Shown here one piece after another: positions 28,504 to 37,700 of a stretch of 64,000 bases of DNA (positions within the stretch are counted from its first letter, which is position 1; each line of letters begins with the position of its first letter). This DNA is from Alicyclobacillus shizuokensis NBRC 103103 (lineage in GTDB: Bacteria; Bacillota; Bacilli; Alicyclobacillales; Alicyclobacillaceae): NCBI RefSeq assembly GCF_001552255.1, contig NZ_BCQV01000012.1, positions 1 to 64,000 on the forward strand, read 5' to 3'. Under the pieces are notes generated by a model, which had not been told where the DNA came from, ran no database searches, and saw only the letters and a list, made by a program, of their open reading frames with translations. Both the position numbers and the translations under genes were made by a program.

Positions 28504-29340
28504 CTATCCCTTGACACTTCCCGCTGTAATGCCCTCAATGAGGTATTTCTGAAAGAATATGAATATGATAAACAACGGGACCAAAGACAGGGTGGCCATG
28601 GCAAACAGCGGGCCCCATGAACTTTGCCCGGTCACGTCCACAAATTGTCGCAGGGCGAGTGCGACCGTGTAAAGATTTGTACTGCTGATGTACAGTAACT
28701 GGCTGAAGTAGTCATTCCAAGTCCAAATAAAAGTGAAGATTGTCGTAGTAACTAAAGCGGGAACGGTCATGGGCAGAATCACAAAAAAGTACATCCGTAC
28801 AGGTCCGCATCCATCGACCCTGGCTGCCTCATCCAATTCTTTGGGTATGCCCCTCATGAACTGAATCATAAGAAAGATAAAAAATCCTTCCACGCCGAGA
28901 AACTTAGGAACAATCAACGGCCAGTAGGTGTTTATCCACCCCAATTTATGGAACAAAATGTATTGAGGAATCACGGTGACATGAAAGGGCAGCATCAGCG
29001 TTACAAGCATTACCGCAAAGAGAAATCGTCGAAGGCGAAAATTCAGCCGGGCAAAGGCGTACGCCGCCATAGAACAGGAAATCAAATTTCCGATAATAGA
29101 CATAGCCACGATGAAAAATGAATTTAGGAAGAAACGGTCAAAACCAATCCCGGACAGCCCAGCCCATCCCTCGACATAATTCGCAAGCGTCGGCATGCTG
29201 GGTATGAAGAAGTTGTCTCTAAATATTTGGTTCTCCTGATTGAACGAACTGCCCAGCATCCATAGAAGTGGATAAATCATGAGAATACCCAACAAGATGT
29301 TAAAAACATGCCGGAACCAATGCACTCTGGTCAGGCTCAC
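28504..29340 (-). CDS. ABC sugar transporter permease (MalG type)
   Basis: A 278-residue inner-membrane permease with six hydrophobic segments. The cytoplasmic EAA loop reads RGIPKELDEAARVDGCGPVRMYFFVILP, which docks the ATPase. GTG at 29340 is chosen because GGTGGG lies five bases upstream and 13 bp after the stop of the partner permease; this gives the usual CUT1 length. It forms the channel with the MalF-type permease. No ATPase gene is found in the operon, so a shared MsmX-like ATPase elsewhere must be used. Confidence 0.9.
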   Translation of the reverse strand: MSLTRVHWFRHVFNILLGILMIYPLLWMLGSSFNQENQIFRDNFFIPSMPTLANYVEGWAGLSGIGFDRFFLNSFFIVAMSIIGNLISCSMAAYAFARLNFRLRRFLFAVMLVTLMLPFHVTVIPQYILFHKLGWINTYWPLIVPKFLGVEGFFIFLMIQFMRGIPKELDEAARVDGCGPVRMYFFVILPMTVPALVTTTIFTFIWTWNDYFSQLLYISSTNLYTVALALRQFVDVTGQSSWGPLFAMATLSLVPLFIIFIFFQKYLIEGITAGSVKG

Positions 29341-29353
29341 ATCAACCCACCGC

Positions 29354-30337
29354 CTATTCCGAATAGAATACCCATTTCTTGGATGTCGCAAAGAGGAACG
29401 CCGAAATGATGGCAATGGCAATCAGCAACACCCAAGCCATGGCTGAAGCGTATCCCATTTGGAAATTAGAAAATCCGGTTTGATACAAATACAGCGTATA
29501 GAACAAGGTTGAGTTGAGAGGACCACCACTGCCGTCGCTCACAATGTACGCCGGCGTAAACGCCTGGAATGATGAGATGATCTGCATCACCAAATTGAAA
29601 AATATGAAAGGTGTCAACAGCGGCAAGGTGATTCGAAAGAATCGTTTCGATGTGCTGGCTCCGTCAATGGTCGCGGCCTCGTGGAGTTCGACAGGTATTT
29701 GTTGTAGGCCGGCCAAAAAAATGATCATAGGTGACCCGAATTGCCAAATCGCCAAAATGATTAAGGTATATAACGCTGTCTGTGGAGAATCAATCAGGTT
29801 TACATTCTGTAAACCGAATAGATGCTCCAGCAGATTACTGACCAGACCGCCCCCGCCAAAAATTTGCTTCCATAACAAGGAAATTGCCACACTGCCACCA
29901 AACAGGGATGGAACGTAATAGACTGCCCTGTATATATGCAGTCCGCGAATGCCTTTGTGCAGCAAAAGGGCAATGAGCAGGGCTACGACGAGATGAATAG
30001 GCACATTCAGTAATACGTAGGTGAGTGTAACCTTTACACTCATCAGGTACTGCGGATCCTGGAACATTTTAACATAGTTACCGATTCCAATCCACCGAGG
30101 ACGATTGATCATGTCATAATTAGTAAATGATAGATACAAAGATGCGATCATGGGCAGGGCTGTTAATCCGAGCAAACCCACAAGCCACGGTGTAAGAAAA
30201 AGATATCCGGCCATACTCGATTGGCCATTTCGAGTCCGAGCTTTCAAGGACATTGTGCGAAGAATTACGTATCTCCGAGCTGCGAGATCCGTTCGCTTCT
30301 GCACTTCATGCAACGGTTTCAGAGTGGTCCCCCCCAT
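29354..30337 (-). CDS. ABC sugar transporter permease (MalF/UgpA type)
   Basis: A permease of about 327 residues with six hydrophobic segments beginning AGYLFLTPWLVGLLGLT, and the EAA loop QQIPVELHEAATIDGASTSKRFFRITLPLL. The start is uncertain. The ATG at 30337 and another at 30253 both lack a strong ribosome site; the frame is open to 30403, right after the binding-protein gene. It pairs with the MalG-type permease and the lipoprotein encoded upstream to import a carbohydrate. Confidence 0.85.
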   Translation of the reverse strand: MGGTTLKPLHEVQKRTDLAARRYVILRTMSLKARTRNGQSSMAGYLFLTPWLVGLLGLTALPMIASLYLSFTNYDMINRPRWIGIGNYVKMFQDPQYLMSVKVTLTYVLLNVPIHLVVALLIALLLHKGIRGLHIYRAVYYVPSLFGGSVAISLLWKQIFGGGGLVSNLLEHLFGLQNVNLIDSPQTALYTLIILAIWQFGSPMIIFLAGLQQIPVELHEAATIDGASTSKRFFRITLPLLTPFIFFNLVMQIISSFQAFTPAYIVSDGSGGPLNSTLFYTLYLYQTGFSNFQMGYASAMAWVLLIAIAIISAFLFATSKKWVFYSE

Positions 30338-30403
30338 TTCATCATTCCAGGAAGGGCGGGCACTGCGCCCGCCACCCATGGTTCGAACACACTGGGGCCC
30401 CAA

Positions 30404-31732
30404 TTATTGACCCAGAAGGCTGTTTACTTGCTCAAAGAACTGTTGGGCTCCCTGGGATATCGACACCTTGCCATACGCGACAGCTTGGGCGGCATTGGTA
30501 AAATCTGCAGCAATCTGGTTGTACCCTTTGGGCGGTTTCGGGGCCGTGCTTGCCAGTTTCAATCTGTTGCTGATGAAGTCCATCTCTGATTGCTGTGGCG
30601 GCGAAAGCAATGGCTTGATAACTGAATCTATCTTTGTGGATCCGGGCGAGCCCTGTTCAAGTTTGAATATCTTTCCCGCTCCTACATCATTGATGAAGAA
30701 ATTGATGAACTCAGCGGCCTCTTTCGGATGTTGGGAAGATTTCGGAATCGCGAGGTAGGCTCCTTCGACAAACTCCCCGTTCCTTCCATTTTTCATCCGA
30801 GGTTCGCCGACCAATCGGACTTTGGCGTCTGGCATGGCGGTTTGGTACAGGTATAACTGGTTGGCAGGTATCGCAGTGATACCAACCTTGCCCTTGGCGA
30901 ACAATGTTTGTTCCGGGGCCACCCCTGTATACTGCGCCTCGGTTGCCGCATCGGGGACAACGCCGTCCTTGCGAAGCTTCGCCCACATCGCAAACCAATC
31001 TTCCAAATCCTGTTTGGTGAACCCCAATTTCCCGTCAGTCGTAAATAGGTCCTTTCCGCGCTCCCGCAGAAAATACTCAAAGACAGGCTCCATGGCACCG
31101 CTTTCATCATCTGCTCCCCAATGATCCTTGCCTTCCCCTTTGGCTATGAAGGCCTTTTTCACGGCGGTGGCTTCGTTAATAAAATCGTCCCACGTCCAGT
31201 TCATTGTGGGCGGTTGGACACCCAGCTGTTTGAAGAGAGTCTCATTGTAAATTTGCCCAGACATCGTCACGCCCTGAGCAATCATGTCCAAAGACCCATT
31301 GACTTTCCCGCTGTCCGTCACAGCTTGAGGGAAGTCTTTCAGGTTAATCACGCCCGACTTGACGTAGGGTTCCAAATTCAGTAAGGCCCCTCGTTCCGCA
31401 TAATCGGAGACATAGAATTGATGCATACCAATAACGTCTGGGGCATTCCCACCTGCAATCTGGGTAGAAAGCTTGGTCCAATAATCGGCCCAACTGGTCG
31501 GTTCTGCCTTGACATCGATATTAGGGTACTTTTTCTCAAACTGAGAAATGACACCATTGTATACCTTGTTGCGAACGGGGTCCCCCCACCACGTGAAGCG
31601 AATCGTAACCTTCTCTTTGCTAGCTCCCCCGGCCGCGTTGTCCGTCCCGGAGTTGTTCCCCTGGCCACAAGCTGACACAAGGCAAGCGGCGGCCATCGAG
31701 ACCACGAATGCGGATCCCCATTTTCTCTTCAT
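30404..31732 (-). CDS. ABC transporter sugar-binding lipoprotein
   Basis: A 442-residue extracellular solute-binding protein (family 1). The signal peptide MKRKWGSAFVVSMAAACLVS ends in a lipobox with Cys22, so the mature protein is a membrane-anchored lipoprotein. The mature part starts with KVTIRFTWWGDPVRNKVYNGVISQFEKKYPNIDVK in its first strand, typical of CUT1 binding proteins. The ATG at 31732 follows GGAAAGGCGGGA; the ORF extends 15 codons further without signal-peptide character. It delivers the substrate to the two permeases encoded next. Confidence 0.92.
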   Translation of the reverse strand: MKRKWGSAFVVSMAAACLVSACGQGNNSGTDNAAGGASKEKVTIRFTWWGDPVRNKVYNGVISQFEKKYPNIDVKAEPTSWADYWTKLSTQIAGGNAPDVIGMHQFYVSDYAERGALLNLEPYVKSGVINLKDFPQAVTDSGKVNGSLDMIAQGVTMSGQIYNETLFKQLGVQPPTMNWTWDDFINEATAVKKAFIAKGEGKDHWGADDESGAMEPVFEYFLRERGKDLFTTDGKLGFTKQDLEDWFAMWAKLRKDGVVPDAATEAQYTGVAPEQTLFAKGKVGITAIPANQLYLYQTAMPDAKVRLVGEPRMKNGRNGEFVEGAYLAIPKSSQHPKEAAEFINFFINDVGAGKIFKLEQGSPGSTKIDSVIKPLLSPPQQSEMDFISNRLKLASTAPKPPKGYNQIAADFTNAAQAVAYGKVSISQGAQQFFEQVNSLLGQ

Positions 31733-31773
31733 GGAAAATCCCGCCTTTCCTGCAGATAGTGCTGGATACTTCC

Positions 31774-32238
31774 TCAAGACTCCGGAGCGACACGTTGACC
31801 CTCTTCTATGGCCCGCACCTTGGCCAGCCGTCTACTGAACGGAAGCATCTCGACATAGCGCGCCGCCAAATAACGGTCGATGATATCCTGAGCAAGCCAT
31901 GGACCTATGATTTGCGCCCCCAGGCACAATACATTACAATTATCGTGTTCCACACATTGATGAGCTGAGTGGGCGTCGTGACAGAGTGCGGCGCGAATTC
32001 CACGGAACTTGTTCGCTGCGATAGTTGCACCGACACCCGTTCCACACACGATTACGCCTCTATCGCAAGTGCCGTCGAGCACGAGCCCACAAACTTTTTC
32101 TACGATATCTGGAAAATCCACTGGTTCTACGGATCTGATTCCACAGTCCGTTAATTTATGCCCGCATTCTTGCAGGTGAACACAAAGGAAATCCCTCAGG
32201 CCAGCACCAGCGTGGTCATTCCCAAACGCGATTTTCAC
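31774..32238 (-). CDS. RpiB/LacAB-family sugar-phosphate isomerase
   Basis: A 154-residue protein with the RpiB pattern: KIAFGNDHAGAGLRDFL at the N-terminus, the active-site cysteine in VIVCGTGVGATIAANKFRGIRAALCHDAHSA and NVLCLGAQIIG. The GTG at 32238 follows GGAGGGTATACG. These enzymes interconvert aldose and ketose phosphates (ribose, allose, galactose, erythrulose series). Between an RraA-like gene and the sugar-binding protein, it suggests that the imported compound is a sugar or sugar acid processed as a phosphate, although no kinase is in the operon. Confidence 0.9.
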   Translation of the reverse strand: MKIAFGNDHAGAGLRDFLCVHLQECGHKLTDCGIRSVEPVDFPDIVEKVCGLVLDGTCDRGVIVCGTGVGATIAANKFRGIRAALCHDAHSAHQCVEHDNCNVLCLGAQIIGPWLAQDIIDRYLAARYVEMLPFSRRLAKVRAIEEGQRVAPES

Positions 32239-32278
32239 CGTATACCCTCCGGCAGTGCGGTGAAGAAGCCACATCCAA

Positions 32279-32971
32279 TCATTTCACCGTCTCGTCCAAT
32301 TCCCAACCTAATTGTTCGTAAAGCTTCCGTCGCCCAATCTTGTCTTTTTCCAACTCCTGTCTTGCATACTTGGCAACGTCCTTCGCAATCTTACGCGGAA
32401 CAACAATCACACCGTCCCCGTCGGCCACAATCACGTCTCCCGGGTATACAACAACGCCGCCAATGTTTACCGGAACGTCTTTTGCTTCAAAGCGTATCCT
32501 TCCCTGGTCCATCTTCTGGCTCACAAACTTTGACCACACAGGAATCTTTTGAAGAATAATTTCATCAGTATCGCGAACTCCGCCGTTGGTAACGATACCT
32601 CGGATTCCTTTTGCATAGCAGGCAAGTGAATTATTGGAGCCAATGATCCCTACATCCACGCCACTCTGGTCGATGACGATGAAATCTCCAGGCTCGATGT
32701 CATGAAACCAAGGATCATTGCAAACCTCGCGGTAATACCAGGAAACCCACTGCGTGTACTCCTCCGGACTCATGGATGGAATATTACTCTCGTACGGCAC
32801 GTACCTCGCCGTCCTTGCAATTCCGAAAGCCCGCGTTCGGAAGAGAGGACGAATGTCATAGGAAACCGATCCGTAATGGTGCATCATGTTCCAATCCATT
32901 CCGTCACGCACGTCCGTAACCCGCAATCCTTCGAAGAGTTCCAATAGCTCCTGACGTTCCTCCGGTGACAC
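32279..32971 (-). CDS. RraA-like protein, copy 2
   Basis: A 230-residue RraA-family protein, distantly related to the copy at 26.8 kb. Core motifs are GDFIVIDQSGVDVGIIGSN, GIVTNGGVRDTDEI and GDVIVADGDGVIVVPR; here VIDQSG replaces the VDAGG of copy 1. I chose the GTG at 32971, preceded by a run of seven G, because the frame upstream of it contains the operator and promoter. It is the first gene of the LacI-controlled operon, implying an early step, possibly decarboxylation or aldol cleavage of an oxo-acid. Confidence 0.82.
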   Translation of the reverse strand: MSPEERQELLELFEGLRVTDVRDGMDWNMMHHYGSVSYDIRPLFRTRAFGIARTARYVPYESNIPSMSPEEYTQWVSWYYREVCNDPWFHDIEPGDFIVIDQSGVDVGIIGSNNSLACYAKGIRGIVTNGGVRDTDEIILQKIPVWSKFVSQKMDQGRIRFEAKDVPVNIGGVVVYPGDVIVADGDGVIVVPRKIAKDVAKYARQELEKDKIGRRKLYEQLGWELDETVK

Positions 32972-32996
32972 GTCGAAATCCCCCCCGAGGGTTATA

Positions 32997-33022
32997 TGCA
33001 ATCGATTTCTGCAACCGATTGC
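32997..33022. promoter_or_regulatory. LacI-type tandem operator of the catabolic operon
   Basis: TGCAATCGATTTCT is followed without gap by GCAACCGATTGC, closely matching the pair found before lacI (22 of 26 positions). The site lies just downstream of the -10 box of the operon, where repressor binding would block initiation. Confidence 0.8.
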
Positions 33023-33026
33023 CTTG

Positions 33027-33055
33027 ATTGTACATCCGACTTCTGATTGAGTCAA
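33027..33055 (-). promoter_or_regulatory. Sigma-A promoter of the LacI-controlled operon
   Basis: On the minus strand, TTGACT (33055-33050) and TACAAT (33032-33027) are exactly 17 bases apart. The predicted start falls inside the tandem operator. Confidence 0.75.
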
Positions 33056-33089
33056 TAGATAGATTTCTCAACGGAATCGGATTTTCTCG

Positions 33090-34082
33090 TCACCGAGTCC
33101 GGACTGAGGACTCGCGGACGACGATCTCTGGAGTCAGAGTCACTGCATCATCAGACAGTTTCTCACCTTGGATCAACTTGATGACCGATTCCGTAGCTAT
33201 CCTTCCCAGTTCACGAGCTGGCTGTTTGATCGTGGTCAAAGGTGGGGCTAGGTGCTTGGCCCAGACCGTTTCGTCATACCCAACGATAGCGACGTCGCCG
33301 GGAATTCGCAGGTTTAGCTCCCGCAACCTCTCGATCACATACAACGTAAGCACGTTGTTAGTAACAATCACGGCGTCCGGTTGATACTCTTCGTACAGAG
33401 GTGAAAGATTCAACTCCGCTTCAGGGTGCTTCCGCCATACGGCCACGGAATTGATGCCATGTTCGCGCATCCCTTCTTTGTAACCCTCTACACGTTCCGT
33501 CCACGTGCTGACGCCTTCTTCATTGTAGGTGACAAGGGCAATCCTCCTAAATCCTTGTCCAAACAGGTGCTCGACGGCCAGACGAATTCCCTGCCTATTG
33601 TTCACAACAACAGAATTTGCGACAATCCCTTGAATCGTTCGATTTAGGAACACGAGCGGAAAACCGGTTTGGATAAGATGGGCCAGCATTTCCTTGTTGT
33701 GCACGGTAGGGTTGATAAGAATCCCATCGACCCGCCTTTGCTGCAGGCTGAGGATATATTCTTGCTCCTTGTCGCCGTTGTTTCCCGAATTGCAGATCAT
33801 TAGGTGGTAACCAAATTGATTGCACGCCTCTTCCACACCGTCCAGAACGGTCATCCAAAATGGATTCTTCAAGTCCGACAAAATGAGACCAATTACCCGT
33901 GTTTGCGCCATCTTGAGGCTACGAGCCAGCTCATTCGGTCTATAATTTAGTTCCTGAACGACCGACAGCACCTTTTGCCTTGTTTTTTCTGAGATATTCA
34001 CCGTTTTTCCGCTTAGAATTCGCGAGACGGTGGACTTAGACACTCCAGACAGCTTCGCGACATCTTCCATCGTGAATTTCAT
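33090..34082 (-). CDS. LacI-family transcriptional repressor
   Basis: A 330-residue repressor. The N-terminal helix-turn-helix and hinge read TMEDVAKLSGVSKSTVSRIL and ELNYRPNELARSLK, followed by a periplasmic-binding-protein-like effector domain starting RVIGLILSDLKNPFW. GGAGAGT precedes the ATG at 34082. Two adjacent palindromes 20-45 bp upstream of its start and a matching pair before the neighbouring operon indicate autoregulation and control of the transport and catabolic genes. The inducer is probably the imported sugar or a derivative. Confidence 0.93.
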   Translation of the reverse strand: MKFTMEDVAKLSGVSKSTVSRILSGKTVNISEKTRQKVLSVVQELNYRPNELARSLKMAQTRVIGLILSDLKNPFWMTVLDGVEEACNQFGYHLMICNSGNNGDKEQEYILSLQQRRVDGILINPTVHNKEMLAHLIQTGFPLVFLNRTIQGIVANSVVVNNRQGIRLAVEHLFGQGFRRIALVTYNEEGVSTWTERVEGYKEGMREHGINSVAVWRKHPEAELNLSPLYEEYQPDAVIVTNNVLTLYVIERLRELNLRIPGDVAIVGYDETVWAKHLAPPLTTIKQPARELGRIATESVIKLIQGEKLSDDAVTLTPEIVVRESSVRTR

Positions 34083-34101
34083 ATACTCTCCAACCCTTTC
34101 T

Positions 34102-34127
34102 TGCAATCGATTGCAGCAACCGGTTGC
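34102..34127. promoter_or_regulatory. Tandem palindromic operator before lacI
   Basis: TGCAATCGATTGCA and GCAACCGGTTGC are two perfect palindromes side by side, 20-45 bp upstream of the repressor start and just below AT-rich sequence with TAGAAT/TATACT boxes. Central CG symmetry is typical of LacI-family operators. Confidence 0.8.
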
Positions 34128-34238
34128 TCATTGCTATCTAGTATATATTCTAGCATTCCTGCTGAAAGAGTTGACATCAATGGGCAGCAAACGATATGGG
34201 CGGAGACGCGAAGCAACAGCGTACGCTCAGAAAGGATC

Positions 34239-34766
34239 TTATTCTACTCCCTCGGCTGTGCCGCTCTCCTGACGTAGCCCCCGCCCGACCGCCTGCAGCA
34301 GGCCAAGCATCCAGGCGAGACCAGCGGCGACGTCCGGATCGCGCAGAGCGGCCAGCAGCGAGAAGAAACCGTCAGCACGGAGCGCTGCCGGCGGAGAAGC
34401 AGCGACCTCCGGCTGGCCCGCCTCAGCCGCGTCCCACGCGGGCCGTAAAAAGGGGGCCAAGAGCGGCTGCAGCCGCGCCAGGTCGAGACGGCCAAGGAGC
34501 TGCAGCAGCCCTATCAGGTTCTTGATACCGCCCGCGTATTCTGGCCTTCCGGCCTGGCGGACGAGGATCTCCAACACATCGCTGCCCTGTTCGAGCAGCG
34601 CAGACCCCATCTCCAACAGGCCGCTCTTTTCCAGCGCGTCCAGCAGGCGCAGCCCGGCCTGGATGGCGTCGTGGTGCTTGGCCGCCGCCTCTGCAATCGC
34701 CGTCGCGGAATCCGGCCCGACAGCTGGGCGTGGTGTTGGAGCCATCAAACGGATGGCCTGTGCCAT
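34239..34766 (-). CDS. DUF1641 protein, formate dehydrogenase-associated
   Basis: A 175-residue alpha-helical protein of the DUF1641 family, recognisable by LLDALEKSGLLEMGSALLEQGSDVLEILVRQ and IKNLIGLLQLLGRLD. GGGGAGGTATTCATCC precedes its ATG, 15 bp after the formate dehydrogenase stop. In Bacillus relatives a DUF1641 gene regularly follows fdhA/yjgC, and a role in assembly or activity of the enzyme is assumed; no catalytic residues are evident. Confidence 0.85.
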   Translation of the reverse strand: MAQAIRLMAPTPRPAVGPDSATAIAEAAAKHHDAIQAGLRLLDALEKSGLLEMGSALLEQGSDVLEILVRQAGRPEYAGGIKNLIGLLQLLGRLDLARLQPLLAPFLRPAWDAAEAGQPEVAASPPAALRADGFFSLLAALRDPDVAAGLAWMLGLLQAVGRGLRQESGTAEGVE

Positions 34767-34781
34767 GGATGAATACCTCCC

Positions 34782-37700
34782 CTATGGTCCTTGGCTGTCG
34801 ACCGGCGACTCTTGCCGTTCTCCGTCGAATGTGAAGCCGCTGCCCGCACCGAGACCGGTCGCCGACCGGCCGTCTGGAGAATGGCCACCAGGTCCTGGCG
34901 CAGGCGCAGCCTTCCCGGCGACGCGCTGTCTGGCAGTGTACACGTCCACGGCGGCACCCTTGACGAACGGCTGCACCGTGCGGTCCACCAGTGAGCGGTA
35001 GTCACCGCGCCGCCACTTGCGTTCCACCTCCACACCTGCCTGCGGGTTAGGATGGCCGAGCCGAAAGTTGCCGCGTACGACGGGGGACGGTCCCCGCGGT
35101 TCCAACACCTCCATGCGGACCGCGACCTCTTTATAGGCGGGCGTGCGCGTGACGTGGTCATGGTAGCTGCTGGTGAGGTAGTTGACCGCCTCATCGTCCT
35201 CCGGCGTATTCATCGGCAGATACAGTTCTTTGCCCTGCACCCGGTCTGTCACCGTCGCCCTGACTTGGACCGATCCGTACGGCGACACGATACGCACCAG
35301 AGCGCCGTCGGAAATTCCCCGCTCCCGCGCCAACTCCGGCGACACCTCGACATAGGTGGTCGGCACCTTGCTGCGAATTCCGCACACGCGGTACGTGAGA
35401 TTGCCTTCATGGAAATGCTCCAACATGCGCCCGTTGTTCAGGTGCAAGTCGTACTCCTGGTTCGGCTCCAGGACAGGCTCGCGCCAGGTGGGCGGGTGCA
35501 GGCGGGCCTTGCCGTCGGGAAACGGAAATCCGTCCGTATACAAGAGCGGCGTATCACGCCCATCGGGCTGCACCGGCCATTGCAGGCTCTGGTACCCCTC
35601 CAGCCGGTCCCAGCGAACACCGGCCATCAGGTCCGTGAGGGCGCAGGCCTCGTCGAGGATCTGACCCGGATGTTCGTATTTCCAATTTGCCCCAAGCCTC
35701 TGCGCTAGCCGCGTGATGATCCACCAATCCGGCTTCGCCTCTCCCATCGGCGTGAACACCTGGTACAGCCGCTGGATGCGCCGCTCCGTGTTGGTAAATG
35801 TGCCTTCCTTTTCAAGGCTCGGGCAGGCGGGCAGAATGACATCGGCAAACTGCGCTGTCTTGCTGAAAAACACATCCTGGACCACGAAGAATTCGAGCTT
35901 TTCGAAGGCGGCCTGTACGTAGTTGGAATTGGAATCCACCAGGGCCATCTCCTCGCCCTTCAGATACATGGCTTTGAGCTCGCCTTTGTGGATGGCTTCG
36001 ACCATCTGGTGGTTGTCCAAGCCCGGCCGCTCGGGCAGCTTCACTCCCCAGGCGCGCTCGTACTTGGCGCGCACCGCTTCGTCCTCCACCCGCTCATAGC
36101 CCGGCATATAGGCCGGAGCGCAGCCGAAGTCGCCGGCTCCCTGCACATTGTTGTGGCCGCGCAGCGGGTATGCTCCGGTGCTAGGGCGCCCAAAGTTGCC
36201 GGTGACGAGCAACAGGTTGCAGATGGCAGTGCTGGTCTCGCTGCCTCCCACGTGCTGCGTCACCCCCATGGCCCAGCAGATGCAGACCTTTTGCGCCGCG
36301 TGAATCATCTCGGCCGCCTTGGCCAACTGGTGGCGCGGGATGCCCGTCTCCCGTTCGGCGTACTCCAGCGTATAGGGCTGGAGCCATGCGCGAAAATCGT
36401 CGAGCCCGTTCACGTGAGCATCCAAGAACGCCTTGTCCTCCCAACCGTTGTCCAAGATGTGTTTCGTGACCGCGGCCAGCCAAATAAGGTCGGTGCCAGG
36501 CCTGGGATGCAGCCAAAGATCGGCGCGGTTGGCCATGTCATTTTTGCGCAGGTCCGCTACAATGAGCTTCTGGCCGTGCAGCTTGTGCGCCCGCCGGATA
36601 CGGGTGGAAAGGACCGGATGCGATTCCGCCGGATTGGCCCCCACGATGATGACCAAGTCGGCCATCCCCAGGTCGTGGATGGATCCGCTGTCGCCACCGT
36701 ACCCGACGGTCCGCCGCAACCCTTCCGTGGCCGGCGTCTGGCAATAGCGCGAGCAATTGTCGATGTTGTTGGTGCCAATCACCGCACGGGCGAACTTCTG
36801 CATCAGGTAGTTTTCCTCGTTTGTGCACTTGGATGAGGAGATACAGCCAATCGCGTCTGGACCGTATTTCTGGCGGATCTCCTGCAGCCGCCGCGCCGTG
36901 TAATCGAGCGCCTCATCCCAGGACACAGGGATAAATCGATCATCGCGGCGGATGAGCGGCTGTGTCAGCCGATCCGGGCTGTTGACAAAGTCCCAGCCAA
37001 ATTTTCCTTTGACGCAGGTGGAGATTTGGTTGGCCGGCGCTTCCAGCTGCGGTTCCACCTTGAGGATTTTTCGGCCTTTCGTCCAGATGTCGAAGCTGCA
37101 GCCGACACCGCAGTAGGTGCAGACGGTTTTTGTCCGACGGATGCGCGACTCGCGCATCTTCGCCTCCACCTCGGAGACGGTGAAGATAGGACCATAGCCC
37201 GGTTCCACCTCCTTGGTCAGGTGGACCATCGACTCCCACAGGGACGGCTTCATCCCGGTCATGAACCCAGCCTCACCCAACATCGACTTTTCCATCAGGG
37301 CGTTGCACGGGCACACCGTGACACAGTGGCCGCAGGACACACAGGACGATTCGTTGATGGGCACATCGTCATCCCAGATCACGCGCGGGCGATCCCGTTC
37401 CCAATCAATGGAGAGCACCTCGCTGACCTGCAAGTTCTGACAGGCCTCCACACAGCGGCCGCAGAGGATGCACTGGTCCGGATCGTACCGATAAAACGGG
37501 TGCGAGTTGTCTTGCTCGTAGGGCTTGGGTGAAAACGGATACTTCTGACTGTTGATATGCATCGCCATGGTCGTGTTGTGAACGACACAGTTGCCGTTGT
37601 TGTTGTCGCATACGGTGCAGTACAGCTCATGGTTGTGCAAGATACGGTCCATGGCCTCGCGCCGGGCGGCCTTCGCCCGTGGGGTCTTGGTCTGAATGGT

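Noticed and set aside
31774-33055. Long upstream extensions of the RpiB- and RraA-like frames
   Set aside because: The extension of the RraA-like frame contains the promoter and operator, and both genes have a good ribosome site at the internal GTG.
36700-36790. Possible selenocysteine at the formate dehydrogenase active site
   Set aside because: The active-site codon is TGC for Cys411 (SRYCQTPAT); there is no in-frame TGA.
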